This document shows positions 24,300-36,851 of a DNA stretch of 64,000 bases, piece after piece (within the stretch, counting starts at the first letter, position 1; every line of letters starts with the position of its first letter). This stretch comes from Nymphaea colorata (lineage: Eukaryota; Streptophyta; Magnoliopsida; Nymphaeales; Nymphaeaceae), in NCBI RefSeq assembly GCF_008831285.2, contig NC_045139.1, positions 20,752,412-20,816,411 on the forward strand, in the 5' to 3' direction. The notes under the pieces are model-generated. The model worked only from the letters and a program-made list of their open reading frames with translations. It had not been told where the DNA came from and ran no database searches. Both the position numbers and the translations under genes were made by a program.

Positions 24300-24748
24300 T
24301 GAAGAAAGATGCCAACACTTCCATCAACTTCTGATTAGGTGTAAAATCACTATACGTGAATCCATGGCAGATGTACAAGCCTTGATTGACACAGGTTGTA
24401 TGAATACCATCATAGACAACTCACTAGTAGACCCAAAGTACATCAAACCAAGTGAGTGAACCCATTATGGCACAAACCATGTAAGGTGTTAAACTTCAGT
24501 CTACAGAATATGTTCCTAGAGAATTGGCGACCCTCCAATTTTGGACTATTGGAGAAACCCTAACACAAGCATCAAAGGGTCCTACCCTTTATGTTAAAAC
24601 CTTTGATATAGAAAAACATATACTGCATCATTAGTTTGTCCTTTTTGATCGGATGTCATGAAGGAGTCGTTATTTTAAAACTCGGTCTCCAATTACTTCG
24701 AGAACCACATACCTTGTTTGATCCAACCTATTTTGAACCTTACGTATC
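24300..24748 (+). pseudogene. pararetroviral aspartic protease region
   Basis: The frame reads DVQALIDTGCMNTIIDNSL, with the retropepsin active-site DTG at 24388-24396 intact. Stops follow within about 80 nt, and the homologous end (FDPTYFEP, about 24718-24741) runs straight into a CT/TA/CA microsatellite. The protease processed the viral polyprotein; this copy is dead. Confidence 0.75.
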
Positions 24749-24749
24749 G

Positions 24750-24804
<55 letters not shown>

Positions 24805-24808
24805 CACA
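24749..24808. repeat. (TC)n(TA)n(CA)n compound microsatellite
   Basis: CT dinucleotides at 24749-24769, TA at 24770-24794 and CA at 24796-24808 sit exactly at the right end of the pararetroviral homology. Confidence 0.95.
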
Positions 24809-25200
24809 TGGCCCGGCCGTACCCGCGTACTCTTGATTTTGAGTTTGGTCCACACCCGTACCTGCATCTGTACCCGAACATGCACTCGTACCCATGTGAC
24901 ATATTTGCCAATTTATATTTCTGAACAAAAATCAACTTTGAGATTCAAAATTAACTTGTTCATACAACTGCAGACTAGGATGAACAATTTTTCCGATCAC
25001 TATGTCTCTTCAAATATTCAATTTGCTGATCCATGAATTCAAGGTGAGTTAATACAGGCCATCAGATCAAAGGTCTGAAGTAATCAAATGGCACCTAAGT
25101 TTAGCATCTTAGTTTAAAGTGCTGTCTATCGTACAAAACTGAACTCCTATTTTGCTGTTCTTGTGCACAACTTGAGTGAAAGCCAACTTGAACTTAGGGA

Positions 25201-25398
25201 TGCCCATAAATCCGATTTGGATCATATATTAGATTGTATTGCTTCCTAAGAAGATGCGTACGGGAAAATTTTAACATCTGGTTAAGAAATTGGTTCCATT
25301 CAGATTTAGAAAATGATATCAGATCAAATTTGGGTTCGATTTAATAAATTATTCTATCATATTCAAATTCAAGTAGGATTTAGTAGGATTTATGGGCA
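25201..25398. mobile_element. candidate 198-bp MITE with 13-bp perfect inverted ends
   Basis: TGCCCATAAATCC at 25201-25213 is the exact reverse complement of GGATTTATGGGCA at 25386-25398. The interior is AT-rich and non-coding. No clear target-site duplication was seen, so the superfamily is open. Confidence 0.55.
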
Positions 25399-25862
25399 CC
25401 AATCATGACGTGCAGGTTATGGTTTACGTGGCCCATTTGGCATTCAACAACTCACACTTCAGTAACCCATTCTCGGCTGAAATTTTCCGTGCATATGGCA
25501 GGCATTTTCAAGGACAGGACCACAATTTACCCATTCTCACAATTTCTCACCCAACTATTCTAAACATGACTAATTCTAAAGTGGGATAAATAGATTAAAG
25601 ATGCAAGGACTACATTCGTATTGTAAACCCACCAAAATTTCAAATAAAGATATATGATCCTTATGAAAAATCATGGATATGAAATCTGAGGTAACTTAAC
25701 ACAACCTTATAGACAGAGCACGTCATTACAAAGTGCAGGGAGCACAACCTATAGCAAGTTACTAACTTTACAAAAATGCAAAGCCAGATATGCAGGGAGA
25801 ATATACAGGGTTTCAATGCTTTCCACATTTGTTAGGCTATTACAGCTGTGGAAGACGTTTCT

Positions 25863-28800
25863 TCAGCTGCTTCCAGCTGGTCCAAAAGACATGCAAATAG
25901 GTGGATTTATTTTGAAAATGGAGAGAATAGCCGATGGTATTGTCCAGATCCCATCTCCACAAATCAGACCAGATGCAAGTGCTCCAGCATACACTTCTGC
26001 ATCCTTCTTGTTTATCCTTTCCCAGATATATAAGATCACTGTGCCTAAAAACATGTCGATTGCAAAGTATGCTCCTATATAGAAAGGGATGCCCATTGCC
26101 ATTGGGATTGGAATGAATCTTGACACCTTCGTAGGAAGCACATCCCTTAACAGGTTTATAATCACTGCAGCTACAAAGAAGCCAGAACTTATTCCTAAAC
26201 AGTATTTTGGCAGAGCTGAGAAGCCCTCAACCCCAAGAATTGCCATCTCACGGAATATTACTGCATATGGAGCTTTGTATGGTCCATCAGGTGCCCCAAT
26301 TTCAAAGGCATTCCAGAATAACCAGAAAGTAAGTGGAGCAATGACACAACCCATTGCAGTGCCCACTAGTTGGCTAAGAAACATTGACCTTGGTGATGAA
26401 AATGTAAGATACCCTGTCTTAAAGTCCTGCATGAGATCAGCTGCTGTCGAAACTATTGACATCATAACTCCACATGCTGCTAGTCCGGCAATAACACCAC
26501 CTTTGCTACCAACACATGATGCAAATATGAATAGTCCAAGCTTTCCATAAGTAGATGCTAGACTCCAGTCAGTGAGTCCTGTGCCATATGAGTTGCAGAA
26601 AGCAAGGGCAGGGGCAACGACATAGGAACCAAGAACAAGATACCATTTCAGTGGTGGGAAAATGGAAGGTATGGTTGCTATTGAGATAGCAGCTAGAACT
26701 ACATAGCCAGAGGCTGCAAACCAAGCTGGAATCTTGTCTTTTAAGAATGTTTCATTTCTTCTTCTTTCTTCCCTGGCTAGCTTGAAAGCCTCAGCATCTG
26801 CATAACAGCCACAAATGACTCATTTGCACCAAATGTCAAAATAAGGTCGATCTTCTATAACATATTCTCCCATTCCATTTCTATTCAGCTTTAAATGAAA
26901 TACCTTTTTCTTTTGTCTCTGTTTCTTATAGTTTTCCCTGTTTTTATAACTTAACTCTAATCCTTGTGGAAACCCAGTTATTAATGATTCATAGCTGGAA
27001 TTTGGAAACAGAACCAAGTCATTGTGGCAGTTGACTTTAAAATGTTGAGAAAACGGACAGATGTTCTTAGCCAAGGTGATCCTGAAGCATGATGGTTTTA
27101 TGGGACTTAAGGCATTGCAAAAATATTAGCAGTCAAAACTTCCTGCAAGGAAATGAAGAAACATACTTACCGCAATAAAAGAAAACTGTCCAGCTAGTAC
27201 TTAGAAAAATTCAATGCATGACCCATTGGACTCTTGTACAGATCAGGCGACTAAGAATGCCTAATGTGGAAAGATTTACCTTGGAACTTATGTGCGAGAG
27301 GAATCTGGCCTTGTTTTGACATTTGAAAGAACATTTCCTTTGATGTTATTACGAGTATCTTAATCAAATTGTATGCACCATCACCAAGAATAAGAGAGAT
27401 TGCTATGAAAACCTGAACAAGGAAAAATAATGAACAAAGGACCATTAGCTGCTTTACAAGTTAGTCATTTCACATGGGTAACCAGCATCATGGGATATAT
27501 ATTTACTCGTTACTTGCCTAACATTAGCAATTTGCAGAAGATCAAGTATGAGTCAAGGAAAATGAGAAATCATGAAGGAAGTCAGCATTACCCATGCTTG
27601 TTGCATACTAGCCAGAACAGTTAATAATTTAGCCACTGATGAGTATGTCTAACATTAATAGCCTCCAGCTATGGTCATGAAAGCTTTCTTACATTTCTCT
27701 AATTTCTGAGACAATTTCTTTGGATATTGCAAGTTTACCTCATCAATCTTGCAAAAAACTTCACAAATAATTTCTACTTTTAATAGCAAGAAAACCACAC
27801 AACTTAGTCTTGTATTCTTTTCTAAGAAGCACTGGAAGATAGGTTTTCAAAATGCGGAAAATAAAGAGTTAGATAATCATATCCAGATACATAACACCCA
27901 AAAAAAAAAGTTTAAAAAAGGTACATGCCACTATAAAGTGAACCAAAAATAATATAAATGTTTAAAATTGAAAGCCAAGACATGTATAGCCTTTTCTAAG
28001 TGTCCATTATTAGTCCATACCTTATAGCCATAGAGGCCTTTAAAATCATTGCTGCCAAGGTCCTCTGGATACCAATAACCAGCATGTTTGGAAATAAATG
28101 GCCACAAAAGACCCCAGGAGATAATTGCCCCAAAAAGAACTGAACAGTTCACAATATGTGGGCAAATAAGGCCACACCCAATATAAGTTGGACTAAAATC
28201 AAAATAGAACCTGCAAGAGAAATAAAAAGACAGAAATCTGTGAGCGAGGTTCAAACTTTGAGGGTACATGGATCCCTCACATTGAAGAAATTGAATTAAA
28301 CTACTTTGATACAGAGATGGGCTCAAACTTACATAATCAATCTCTATATGAGATGGGATACAAATGACAGGGGCACAACATAAGAATTTAAAGAAATGGG
28401 CACACACACGGATAAAGAGTGCACAGTTATGTTACCTTTTTAACAAAATGCTCTGGATATAAAAAATATAGTCTGACAATAATAAACTAAAAGTCAGAAG
28501 CATATAGTCCACTAACAAATATCTAATTAAAAATTGATGCTCTCTGCTTTCTACCACAAACCATAGACTTGTCATTATCTAACATAAGATTGGTAAAGCA
28601 GGTTGATTGAACTTTGAACCTGGTGGACACATAGCCAGGAATACCCAATACCTGAATGGGTATAAAACCAGCCCAGAGGCACTGCAAAATAATCTGCTAT
28701 ACACTACACAGTGACCTCTGTTTACAACATGAAACTTCATAAATAAAATTATCTTAAACATTGACATGCATCATTTTTTTGTACCACATTTTAGTTAGAG

Positions 28801-31042
28801 AACATGAAAGATAAATGATGAAGGACAGATAAGATACACAAGGAAATGACTCCAGTCTGAAAGTTGAACAGTTTACATGGTTCTAGGTGGTGGCCATTGA
28901 GCTAATTCTCAAGTAACAATTTAACACAAGAGGAACTGCTGTATAACATAGAAGAAATTACCAAACTCACGTATTTTTATAAGCCAGTAACCCAAGGCTT
29001 GGGAAGTTATCAAATCCACAAGAACCTCCATTTCCACTGAAGAACCATTTAAAGCAGCTCCAGAAGAAGCTAAGACCAAGATATTTACCAAGGCATCGCA
29101 CTTGTTTCCTGCAATCAAGTGGGTCAGAAAAACATGCAGCATCAGGGTAAAATACCTGTGAAGAATTCCACATCTTATGCATTCTACTGAAAATGGCAAC
29201 TTGACCAACTAAATATACTTCTGTACTTATATTTTTTTTTCTTGAGATCTAGATTGAGTAGTATAAGGACAAAAAAGCAGACTACCCACAGTTGTGTGTT
29301 CCTGGAGAGCAAAACAAATATTTTATCTCTGTTGTAGCATCAAAAATTTCATTTAATCAACAAATTGTGAGCATAAAGTAGCTCCAATTCAGCAGAGTAA
29401 AATCCGATGCTGATACACCTGGGCTTTGATGCAATTATGACTGACGATACTGACTATCATGTTTATGGTTGTACAGCTTACTTTGCAAGTTCTGCTCCTG
29501 TATTTGTGTGAAAGCTATTTATCAACAATGCTGTGGCTGTCCCACTTGGGTACGTCAGCTTATAATCCAATATCATTACCTGTACCAATCAGTTGAAACA
29601 AATAATCAACAGAAACAAGAGATCACACGCATCAAATGAGTCATTAAGTCAACCTTAGCTACTACAAGTTATAGAAGACTTGACGAACAATAGATAAGGG
29701 ACAACTCAACTACCTTGCGCAGAGGTACAAGACTGAGAAGACCAAGAAAACTAACGACACACATAAAACCAATCATCCAGCCCAATGATGGGTTCTTTAT
29801 GTCCTCCACTCTGTTGCCGGGATTGTCTTCTCCTATCAATTCATATGTCCTTCTGTCCATCGCAATCAGGTACGAGCCGAATCCCCCTGTCGTTAATAGG
29901 CATAACCAAAATCAAACATATGCATACTCTACCTTTCGTGGACGGATGATATCATTTTCAAATAACACTGCGAGTATAATTATTGCAGCCAGTCGATGGT
30001 CACCCCAGCTATATTCAGGATGGTAGAGTTGGGATTCACATAATGTATCTTAGTCATCTAAACCCAAAAGTTACATTTCTTTTTAGCTCAAGTTCTTCGA
30101 CATAGCTATTCTAGCGAGTCACCTTAACAAGCGGTACAGAGACGTAGTTCACATCACACGCACAACTCGGAAATTAAGAGTGCCGCCATTCAATCATCTG
30201 GCCAATAAATTGGACTCCATGAAATTCATAAACATTAATTCACCTTATACCAGTGTTTTGAAGAAGAACAAAAGCAGATGATGATAAAATCAAATGTAAC
30301 CATTCATACATTCTCGAGAAAATTAAGAGTAGTCATGGTGGCAATCGAGTTCACATTAATTTAACGGATAAATTCTTAAACCTTAATCTACAACCGTCTC
30401 CTAGAAAAAATGGAAAGTATATTGTGATCAACTTAAGTACAACCGCCATACACTATTGAGAAAATTAAAAGAGGTCATAATGGCTATCGAGTTCACATCA
30501 ATTTAACAGTTCAATTTTATTAACCGATACTCAACAAAAAAAAATACCACAAATAATCAGAATGGTGTGAAAATTCACACTTTCAAAATAACAGGCTAGT
30601 GAATCAAATTTACTAAGGAAGAAACTAGTAATCAGACGAGCAGAAAGGATCTCGGAAGAAGTAGATACGAACCGCTAAATGCCAGACCGTAGCAGGCGAC
30701 GACGCAAGTCTGGATGACGGTGTTCTCCTGGCGGGTGAAGGGAGATACCCAGAGGCCGAGGCCAGAGAGGAAGCCCGTCCACGACTTGATGAAGAAGAAA
30801 CCAAGCAGACCAGCGGCAACATTGAGCGAGGGGATGATCCCGACGGTGAGGTTGAGCTTGTGGGTGATGATGCAAAAGAGGCCGCCTAGGAGGGCGCTTA
30901 CAATGAGTCCCCTGGCGGTGATCTGCTCCCTCCACGGCGGGATTCTCTCCACCACCTCGAACTCGTCCCCAATCTTCTGCGACCTCCCCAGTAACGGCTC
31001 TGATATCTCCGTCTCCTTCCCCCTTTCCGTCCCCATCTCCAT
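25863..31042 (-). CDS. YSL6: YSL metal-nicotianamine transporter, YSL4/YSL6 type
   Basis: Oligopeptide-transporter family; relatives move metal-nicotianamine complexes, and YSL4/YSL6 are linked to metal release from chloroplast or internal membranes (family knowledge). Seven exons on the minus strand: 31042-30673, 29886-29714, 29579-29482, 29108-28971, 28210-28021, 27412-27280, 26797-25863. All introns are GT-AG and phases join to 679 codons including the stop, giving 678 aa, the normal length. Hallmarks: [150 protein letters not shown]. Many hydrophobic membrane segments. Start chosen at [18 protein letters not shown]; a second Met lies two codons on, and an in-frame Met at 31141 is less family-like. 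No damage seen. CT tracts at 31115-31215 are in its leader. Confidence 0.93.
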
Positions 31043-31480
31043 GGTTGGTTTCCCTTCTCGCCTTTTGTATGTCTCTGTTTCTTTTAATCTCTCTCCAAAA
31101 TGCCTGGAAAATTCTACACTCTCTCTCTCACTCACTCTCAATCCTTGGTTTTTTCCTGCCTCTGTTGCTCTCGATTTCCCACTGAAATTTGCAGGAAACT
31201 CTCTCTCTCTCTCTGTTCCTTTCTCAAAGATGAGCAGGAAATGGTTTTCCTCCTACTGGATCTCAGCAAACACTCAAACTACCTAAAATTTGAAGAATGG
31301 TAGGTATTTTTCCCACGACCTTGCCGTCTATGCCCTCTCACTTTCTTGAATTTACTCTCCATCTCCCGACCCTCGCCATGGCCTTGGAATGGGGTAAAAG
31401 CAGCTAGACTCGGACAAGCCTTAGTCTGGCCGCCGATCACGGCTTGCTCATAGGGACCAGCAACCTTCACGCATAGCCTT
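31043..31480 (-). promoter_or_regulatory. YSL6 5' leader and promoter region
   Basis: Upstream of the YSL start on the minus strand are GA tracts (plus-strand CT at about 31115-31140 and 31198-31215), a common feature of plant 5' leaders. No clear TATA box or transcription start could be set. Confidence 0.4.
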
Positions 31481-32236
31481 CTTCCTTAGGTCTCTAAGAA
31501 AATTTCTTGCAGTCGTTGGTGTATAGACCCACTCACATACTCGATACTAAGCCGGTTCCAAGTCATATACATGAGATCCTCTCGGACCTGGTTCAAATCT
31601 CTTATAGATTAAAAGGTAAGAAGATGTGACTTTTGAGGTTGTTTGGCAATATAAAATCTGTTTCAATTTTTAAAACAAGTACATGTAATGTGCTGCTGAG
31701 ACCTGCCAGTTCATCCTCCGCATGTAAGCTAATGAAACGTGCACCTTGATGGTCGGGGTTTAGCCCATGAACATGGTTGAGACCCAAGTGGGGCATGCCC
31801 AAGAATTAAAATATCTCCGTTCGATTAATACCATAGCAGTCCGTTCCAAACCTACCATTCAACTCCATGCTGACCCCTACATTTGTCAAAAGAATAATAT
31901 TTCTTCACCAAACAAACAAAAAAAGACCAAGTCCTGACCTTGAATCGAACTGTTTCCAATTTGAAACAGCGAAAGTCCACCTATGACCTGTGGTTGGCCG
32001 AACCAAACAAAGACTTGTTATTACTCCGAAAATCGAATCTCCGAGCACCAGAAGCAATATACGCACACAGAGTTAAAGACTTGGAGTATCATGGACTTGT
32101 TACTCCAAAAGTAGCAACTCCGATCACCATAAGCAATAATATGTCTACACAGAATTAAGATTGGCCTAGAAATTAGTTACTCCGTGTCGTTGTCATTGTT
32201 CTTTGTGCTGACCAATGCATTTGAAATGGGATCTAT
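31481..32236. repeat. intergenic DNA with a two-copy repeat of about 75 bp
   Basis: About 32010-32083 and 32095-32165 share GACTTGTTACTCC, AATC/CAACTCCGA.CACCA.AAGCAATA and ACACAGA.TTAA, an imperfect direct duplication with a period near 83 bp. The rest shows no gene. Confidence 0.55.
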
Positions 32237-32428
32237 CGCTACAACAAATACACATTGTGCCGACGGCCATGGTCGTTGGCAAAGATGGTTTTTTGTCGAC
32301 GGCTTTGAGCCGTCGGTAGAAATCCCCAACTGTTAGAACCGTTGCGAAAGACGTGTTTCCCGACTGTTTGCCAACAACGGAAATAGTATAGAAACACCTA
32401 CGTTAGGAACCGTTGGGAATGGTAGTCG

Positions 32429-32430
<2 letters not shown>
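32237..32430 (+). mobile_element. CACTA (En/Spm-type) transposon terminus
   Basis: CGCTACAACAAA at 32237-32248 is close to the plant CACTA end CACTACAAGAAA. It is followed by the typical subterminal palindromes: TGCCGACGGCC / GGTCGTTGGCA (about 32259-32282) and CGACGGCT-TTG-AGCCGTCG near 32297-32315, then more GAACCGTTG and CCCGACTGTTTGCCAAC words. The other end was not found, and an AT microsatellite follows directly. Confidence 0.65.

Positions 32431-32502
<72 letters not shown>
32431..32502. repeat. (AT)36 microsatellite
   Basis: An uninterrupted AT dinucleotide run of 72 bp, followed by a short GA run. Confidence 0.98.
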
Positions 32503-32504
<2 letters not shown>

Positions 32505-33846
32505 TGACAGAGAGAGAGAGCGATACTATTTGTTAATAAACAAAAGCATTATTATTTCCTTTGGTAAAAGATGTACATAGTCATTCCATTACATAACCAT
32601 CACCATATGTTTGGTCACCCATCCACAAAGTTCGCTTCACATGATTTGCTGCATCATGACAGTACCCTGAGCCATGTTTTTGATTTGTTCTACAGCCTGC
32701 GAAATATTACTCAAAATAACAGATCAGACAGAAGATGGAGAGAAAACTATGATATCCCATAGTCAAAAGTAACATATCAAGCCCAACGCCACCCAAAGCC
32801 TAGAGAAATTTTTACTGAGAGAGGAAACTAACTGAGGCTTGCCATTAATACTTTAAAGCAAACTTGACGTCGTAACAACGGGAGCTTAGACAGGGCCACT
32901 TAAACATAATATCCCTTTTCTCTGTGCCATTTCCATCGACACAATTGCTTCCATTTCCTGAAGGACAAGAAAAAAATGTACAGCTTCTTGAAAAGGATTC
33001 CCCTAAGAAGAAGAGAAATCAAACAAATGGAATAGATAATACACTAGTATCAAGTGCTTGAAGGGATCACTGGCAATCTACTACGTCAGAAGCAACATGA
33101 AGTTCAAAAAAGAAAAACAAAAGGCAATTTTCTTTAGCTAAAAGCCTAAAACTTAGCAAAGATAATACTTTAAAAGGCACAAGAAAGCTAGATCGCATCA
33201 ACAGGTGAAAAATAAATTGCAAGAGATGAAACATGTAGCTCTGCCCTTGTTTGCCTCCACCTTATAATTTTTTTGCAAACATAGAGTTAAACCAGAATTT
33301 ATCTGCATCGAAGCAATAGAACAGTATCTGCATATGTTAACAATGGTAACAGCTGGGACAAGTTCGAACTTGCAGCTGAATTGGTCACTGTTCAAGCAAT
33401 CATACTCAAAATTTGAGATATAACATGTGACACGAGAGTTCGGCCAATCTTGGCATTTCCACTTATAATATGAAATGACCAATCAATTTTTCCTGATTAA
33501 GATGAGGCATACATGAGGAGGATCACAACATCCATGATGCTGAATGCAACTTGCCTGTAGCAATCAGCCCAACTGCTCCAAACATATCGATCCAATAAAA
33601 CATTTAAGGTCATATAAATTACAGAAAATAGAAACAAAGACATATTTGACCACACCATTTGATGCTAGGATCCCACAGCATGCTGGTTAACAATGTTAGA
33701 TGAAGTATGAACCACAAGAGCAAATCAACTTGGTCACACAAGTGCAGCTTTCATAGTGGACAAGGTGGTAAAATCATTATGCAAAAGAACTATTACAGCA
33801 ACAGATGGCAGCCCATTTCTTCCAAGTAAAAATTTTGTATATAGAC

Positions 33847-34240
33847 CTTCGCAGAGAATGTGAAGACCACGATTTCAGATGTGCCAGCAAGAATTCAATC
33901 CCCTCACTATCAATAGCTACAGGAACTCTTAAACTATCCACATAACTTGAATGATTGATTTGTGTAACCTTGTAAGTCTCCCCAGGGCCACACATAATAA
34001 CCCTGAAAGGTTTTCTCAAGTTAGCCATAACCAAATGGATAGTATGTTTCATTTGTTTTTCTGTAAGAGTGATATATACCTGGATAGCGTAGATGTAGCG
34101 TATCTATATACCAATTTGGAATGGTCCCACTGAATGTGATAAAAAAGTCACTCTCATCTTAAGCATCTAAATAATGCAGGCACCAGATTGCTTTGTCCAT
34201 CAAATGTTAAAAACATTGTGCATGGCCGTCCAAAATGCAG
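33847..34240 (-). other. possible exon(s) of an unrecognised gene
   Basis: On the minus strand, 34002-33847 is an open 156-nt block between a CAG acceptor and a GT donor, containing VIMCGPGETYKVTQINHSSY and VDSLRVPVAIDSEGIEFLLA. A second small open block, 34240-34184, reads LHFGRPCTMFLTFDGQSNL after a CAG acceptor. Residue use looks protein-like, but the phases of the two blocks do not join simply and I recognise no family. They could be remnants of a host gene or unrelated chance frames. Confidence 0.27.
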
Positions 34241-34249
34241 CTGTTTCAA

Positions 34250-36850
34250 GGCAATATTAATAAATCACAAAAACTTATGAAAGTGTGCAAATCATGAAAA
34301 CTTGAGTTAGACAATCCAATACCTGAAGAAAGGTACTAACCATTCACTGCTAAAACAAGAACGAGAAGTCCTTATATGAACGGTTAGCAGTACAAGGACC
34401 TATCTACTTATTGCATAGAACTATACATACATATATATATATATATATACTTTTTAAATATCATACTATTCAACATGAAACTGTGAGAAATGAACTAGAA
34501 ATTTTAGCTATTTTACTAGGAAAAGGAAGATGTGGTGATCGATCTACCCACTTTCTTGATGATTTGATACAACAAGAAGAAGAAAATATTTCATCTCCCT
34601 TTACTCGGCCAAAGCCACCTGAATAACCCTTGCTGCAATCTGACTAGATGACCTAGAAAGCAGTACTTATGACCAGTCTGAAGCTTCAAAACACGAAAAT
34701 TTTAAACCATTTATCCCTGGATAAGTCAACCTCATACTATTAACCGAAGTGTCCTGAAAAAACCACCAAACAACATGGGGAGACAAAGAGAAGAACAAAA
34801 AAAAGAACAAGAGAGGGATGCCCACTTGAGAGCATCGGGGATGACCACCCTCTTCTTCTTGTCATACGGTGGTAGAATCCTTTGTACGCTTTCAACCGCG
34901 CCAGAGCAGGCGCTCAGTTTTGTGTGGGATCATGCTGAACAACATAGGAGAAAATATCTTTCCCTGTCCCACATAGGAATTTTTTTTCTTAATTTAAAGT
35001 GAAACAATATTAATATGTATGGAGTATTCCATGGTAGAAGCTAGTATTCTGGCAGTCCGAGGTGAACCGGATCCTTTTGCAATGCAATTTTGCTCTTTAA
35101 TTTTATGAAAAAATTTTTATCTGATAAAAGGAATCTGATGTAGATGAGATTCTTGGACTTTCTCGCAGTGGACTGCTGTTAGCTTGCGGTATTCTGGCTG
35201 GTTTTATATTTTAACCTTAATATTTTTACTTTTTATAAACCAGCACCTTTTCAGTAAAGAACAGTCATTGTCTTTTGTTTCATCATTGGTTCCTCGGTAA
35301 AGCTGGAGAAACGCAGATTTGTGATGCAACTATCCCGTCACAAAGTTTCTGACAGAAGCGTAGATGAACAATCGTGAGAGCCTGTTCAGCCTGTAATTAA
35401 TCAAGATAAAAATCTTTTCCAGCAAATTTTGATCGAATTATATGTTCTCATAGCTTTATCCTCATTAGGCGTCATGTTATAAAAATGAAGAGAAATTAAA
35501 ATGGGCACGATGCTGTTTCATCCATCTACCACGTGCTTTTGTGGGCAGAACGAGGAAGCTCAAATTTGTCCCCGTCATAATAGGCTTTGTCCTGAACATG
35601 AATCAAGCTTGAATTTTTACAGCCCAAGCTTGGCATTATTTAGCATTATTGAAACAAAATTTGGATTGTCAAAACTTGAGCTGAGATGATGTTAGAGATA
35701 AGGTTGCCGATCCAACGTCCTTGACAACCTTGCAACGTAAATCAAATTTTGAATTTCAAGCCGAATATAAAAGAAATGCAATTGACGCTGAAAAGAGGAA
35801 AGCAACTAATGCTCCAACGCATGAAGATGCCAAAATCTATTCCAAAGGGAAAGAAGTTCAAATTTGTAATCAAGATCCAAAATTTTTGGATCTTGATAGA
35901 CCAGCCTGAAATTTCTATTTAGCATTCTTTCCTCTCTAAATTTTTCTGTGGTTGTAAGAGAGGATTCCTTTTCAGAATTGAGAAGAAAGGAAAGACTTCG
36001 TGGACGTAGGTCGAGTTTGACCAAACCACGTAATTTCTCGTGTGCTCTCTCTCGCTTCCGCTTTGTCTCTCTCGTTTCATTCTTCTACAGATGAGTAGTC
36101 AATCTGAACGGCCAAGTCGGGGTGGGTATAAAAAGAATTAAATTTTTTGCAAGAAGAAATAACTTTTGAACACAAAACCATTGTCTACAACTCATGACGC
36201 CCATCAAACACATGGTGTTTCATGTGGCAAATGTAAAAAACACATTTTAAAAGTATAAACCAAGTATGAGGATATCTTTGTGGTATCACTACAGTGAAGT
36301 CTGAAATGCACACGACTGAGCAGGTCAGTTATGGTGATGGGAATGACTAGTATAAGAATGCACTCAATCTTCAGAAAGGTTGACTCAAAGCTGAGTCGAT
36401 CTCCTAAGCTGTAGTTATACCACAAAAGATATTATCCTAAGTTGTAATCATGGTTGATTTGCACTGTTTATTAGTCTATGTTTTGCGGTTTAGATTTTAT
36501 CAAATATTTGTCTATGGCTCTAATTGATCATGTTTATCAGTTTAGTAAATTATTGGTCTAAGTTTCATTGAATTATTATACATTATGTTCTGTTTATTAG
36601 TCTTCAAATTAATTATTCTTTGATTTATAAGAAGGATTCTATCGAGCATGACTACTTAGGTTGATCTTGTATAATCAGTGAGGACTAAATCCATTTGATC
36701 TACACTCTTAATTGTCCATGTCATTGTGCATATCAAACTTCATATTAGACAATGTTTGCTTCATGTTATCTTATTTGTACTCTAACACCAAGGGATCATA
36801 TTTAATAAATGTGGATTTATATTTTGAAGTTCCCTTCAGTTTATTTCAAC
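34250..36850. other. intergenic DNA with hairpin and microsatellite, no gene seen
   Basis: Contains a short TA run (34428-34450) and a perfect 14-bp palindrome at 35869-35897. A CT-rich stretch ending TTCTACAG before ATGAGTAGTCAATCTGAACG (about 36040-36110) resembles a leader and splice acceptor, but its frame ends after 16 codons. No domain recognised. Confidence 0.4.
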
Positions 36851-36851
36851 T

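Larger units (their letters stand above)
18700..24748 (+). mobile_element. endogenous caulimovirid, copy B (permuted, decayed)
   Basis: The plus-strand order is: unknown coding-like region (18.7-20.0 kb), promoter TATA (20180), AATAAA (20365), leader with decayed primer site (20655), movement-protein-like region (about 20.99-21.8 kb), coat region (22.55-23.64 kb), zinc knuckle, second Cys-rich box (23974-24045) and protease (24388). It ends at a microsatellite at 24749, before RT. The order fits a circular viral genome opened between protease and RT. The second Cys-box (CX2C-X8-CX2C-X4-CX2C) resembles badna/tungrovirus-type coat polyproteins. All frames are interrupted. Confidence 0.8.

Noticed and set aside
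26089-26550. 153-codon plus-strand frame
   Set aside because: Antisense shadow of YSL6 exon 7.
30714-31286. 190-codon plus-strand frame
   Set aside because: Antisense shadow of YSL6 exon 1 and its CT-rich leader.
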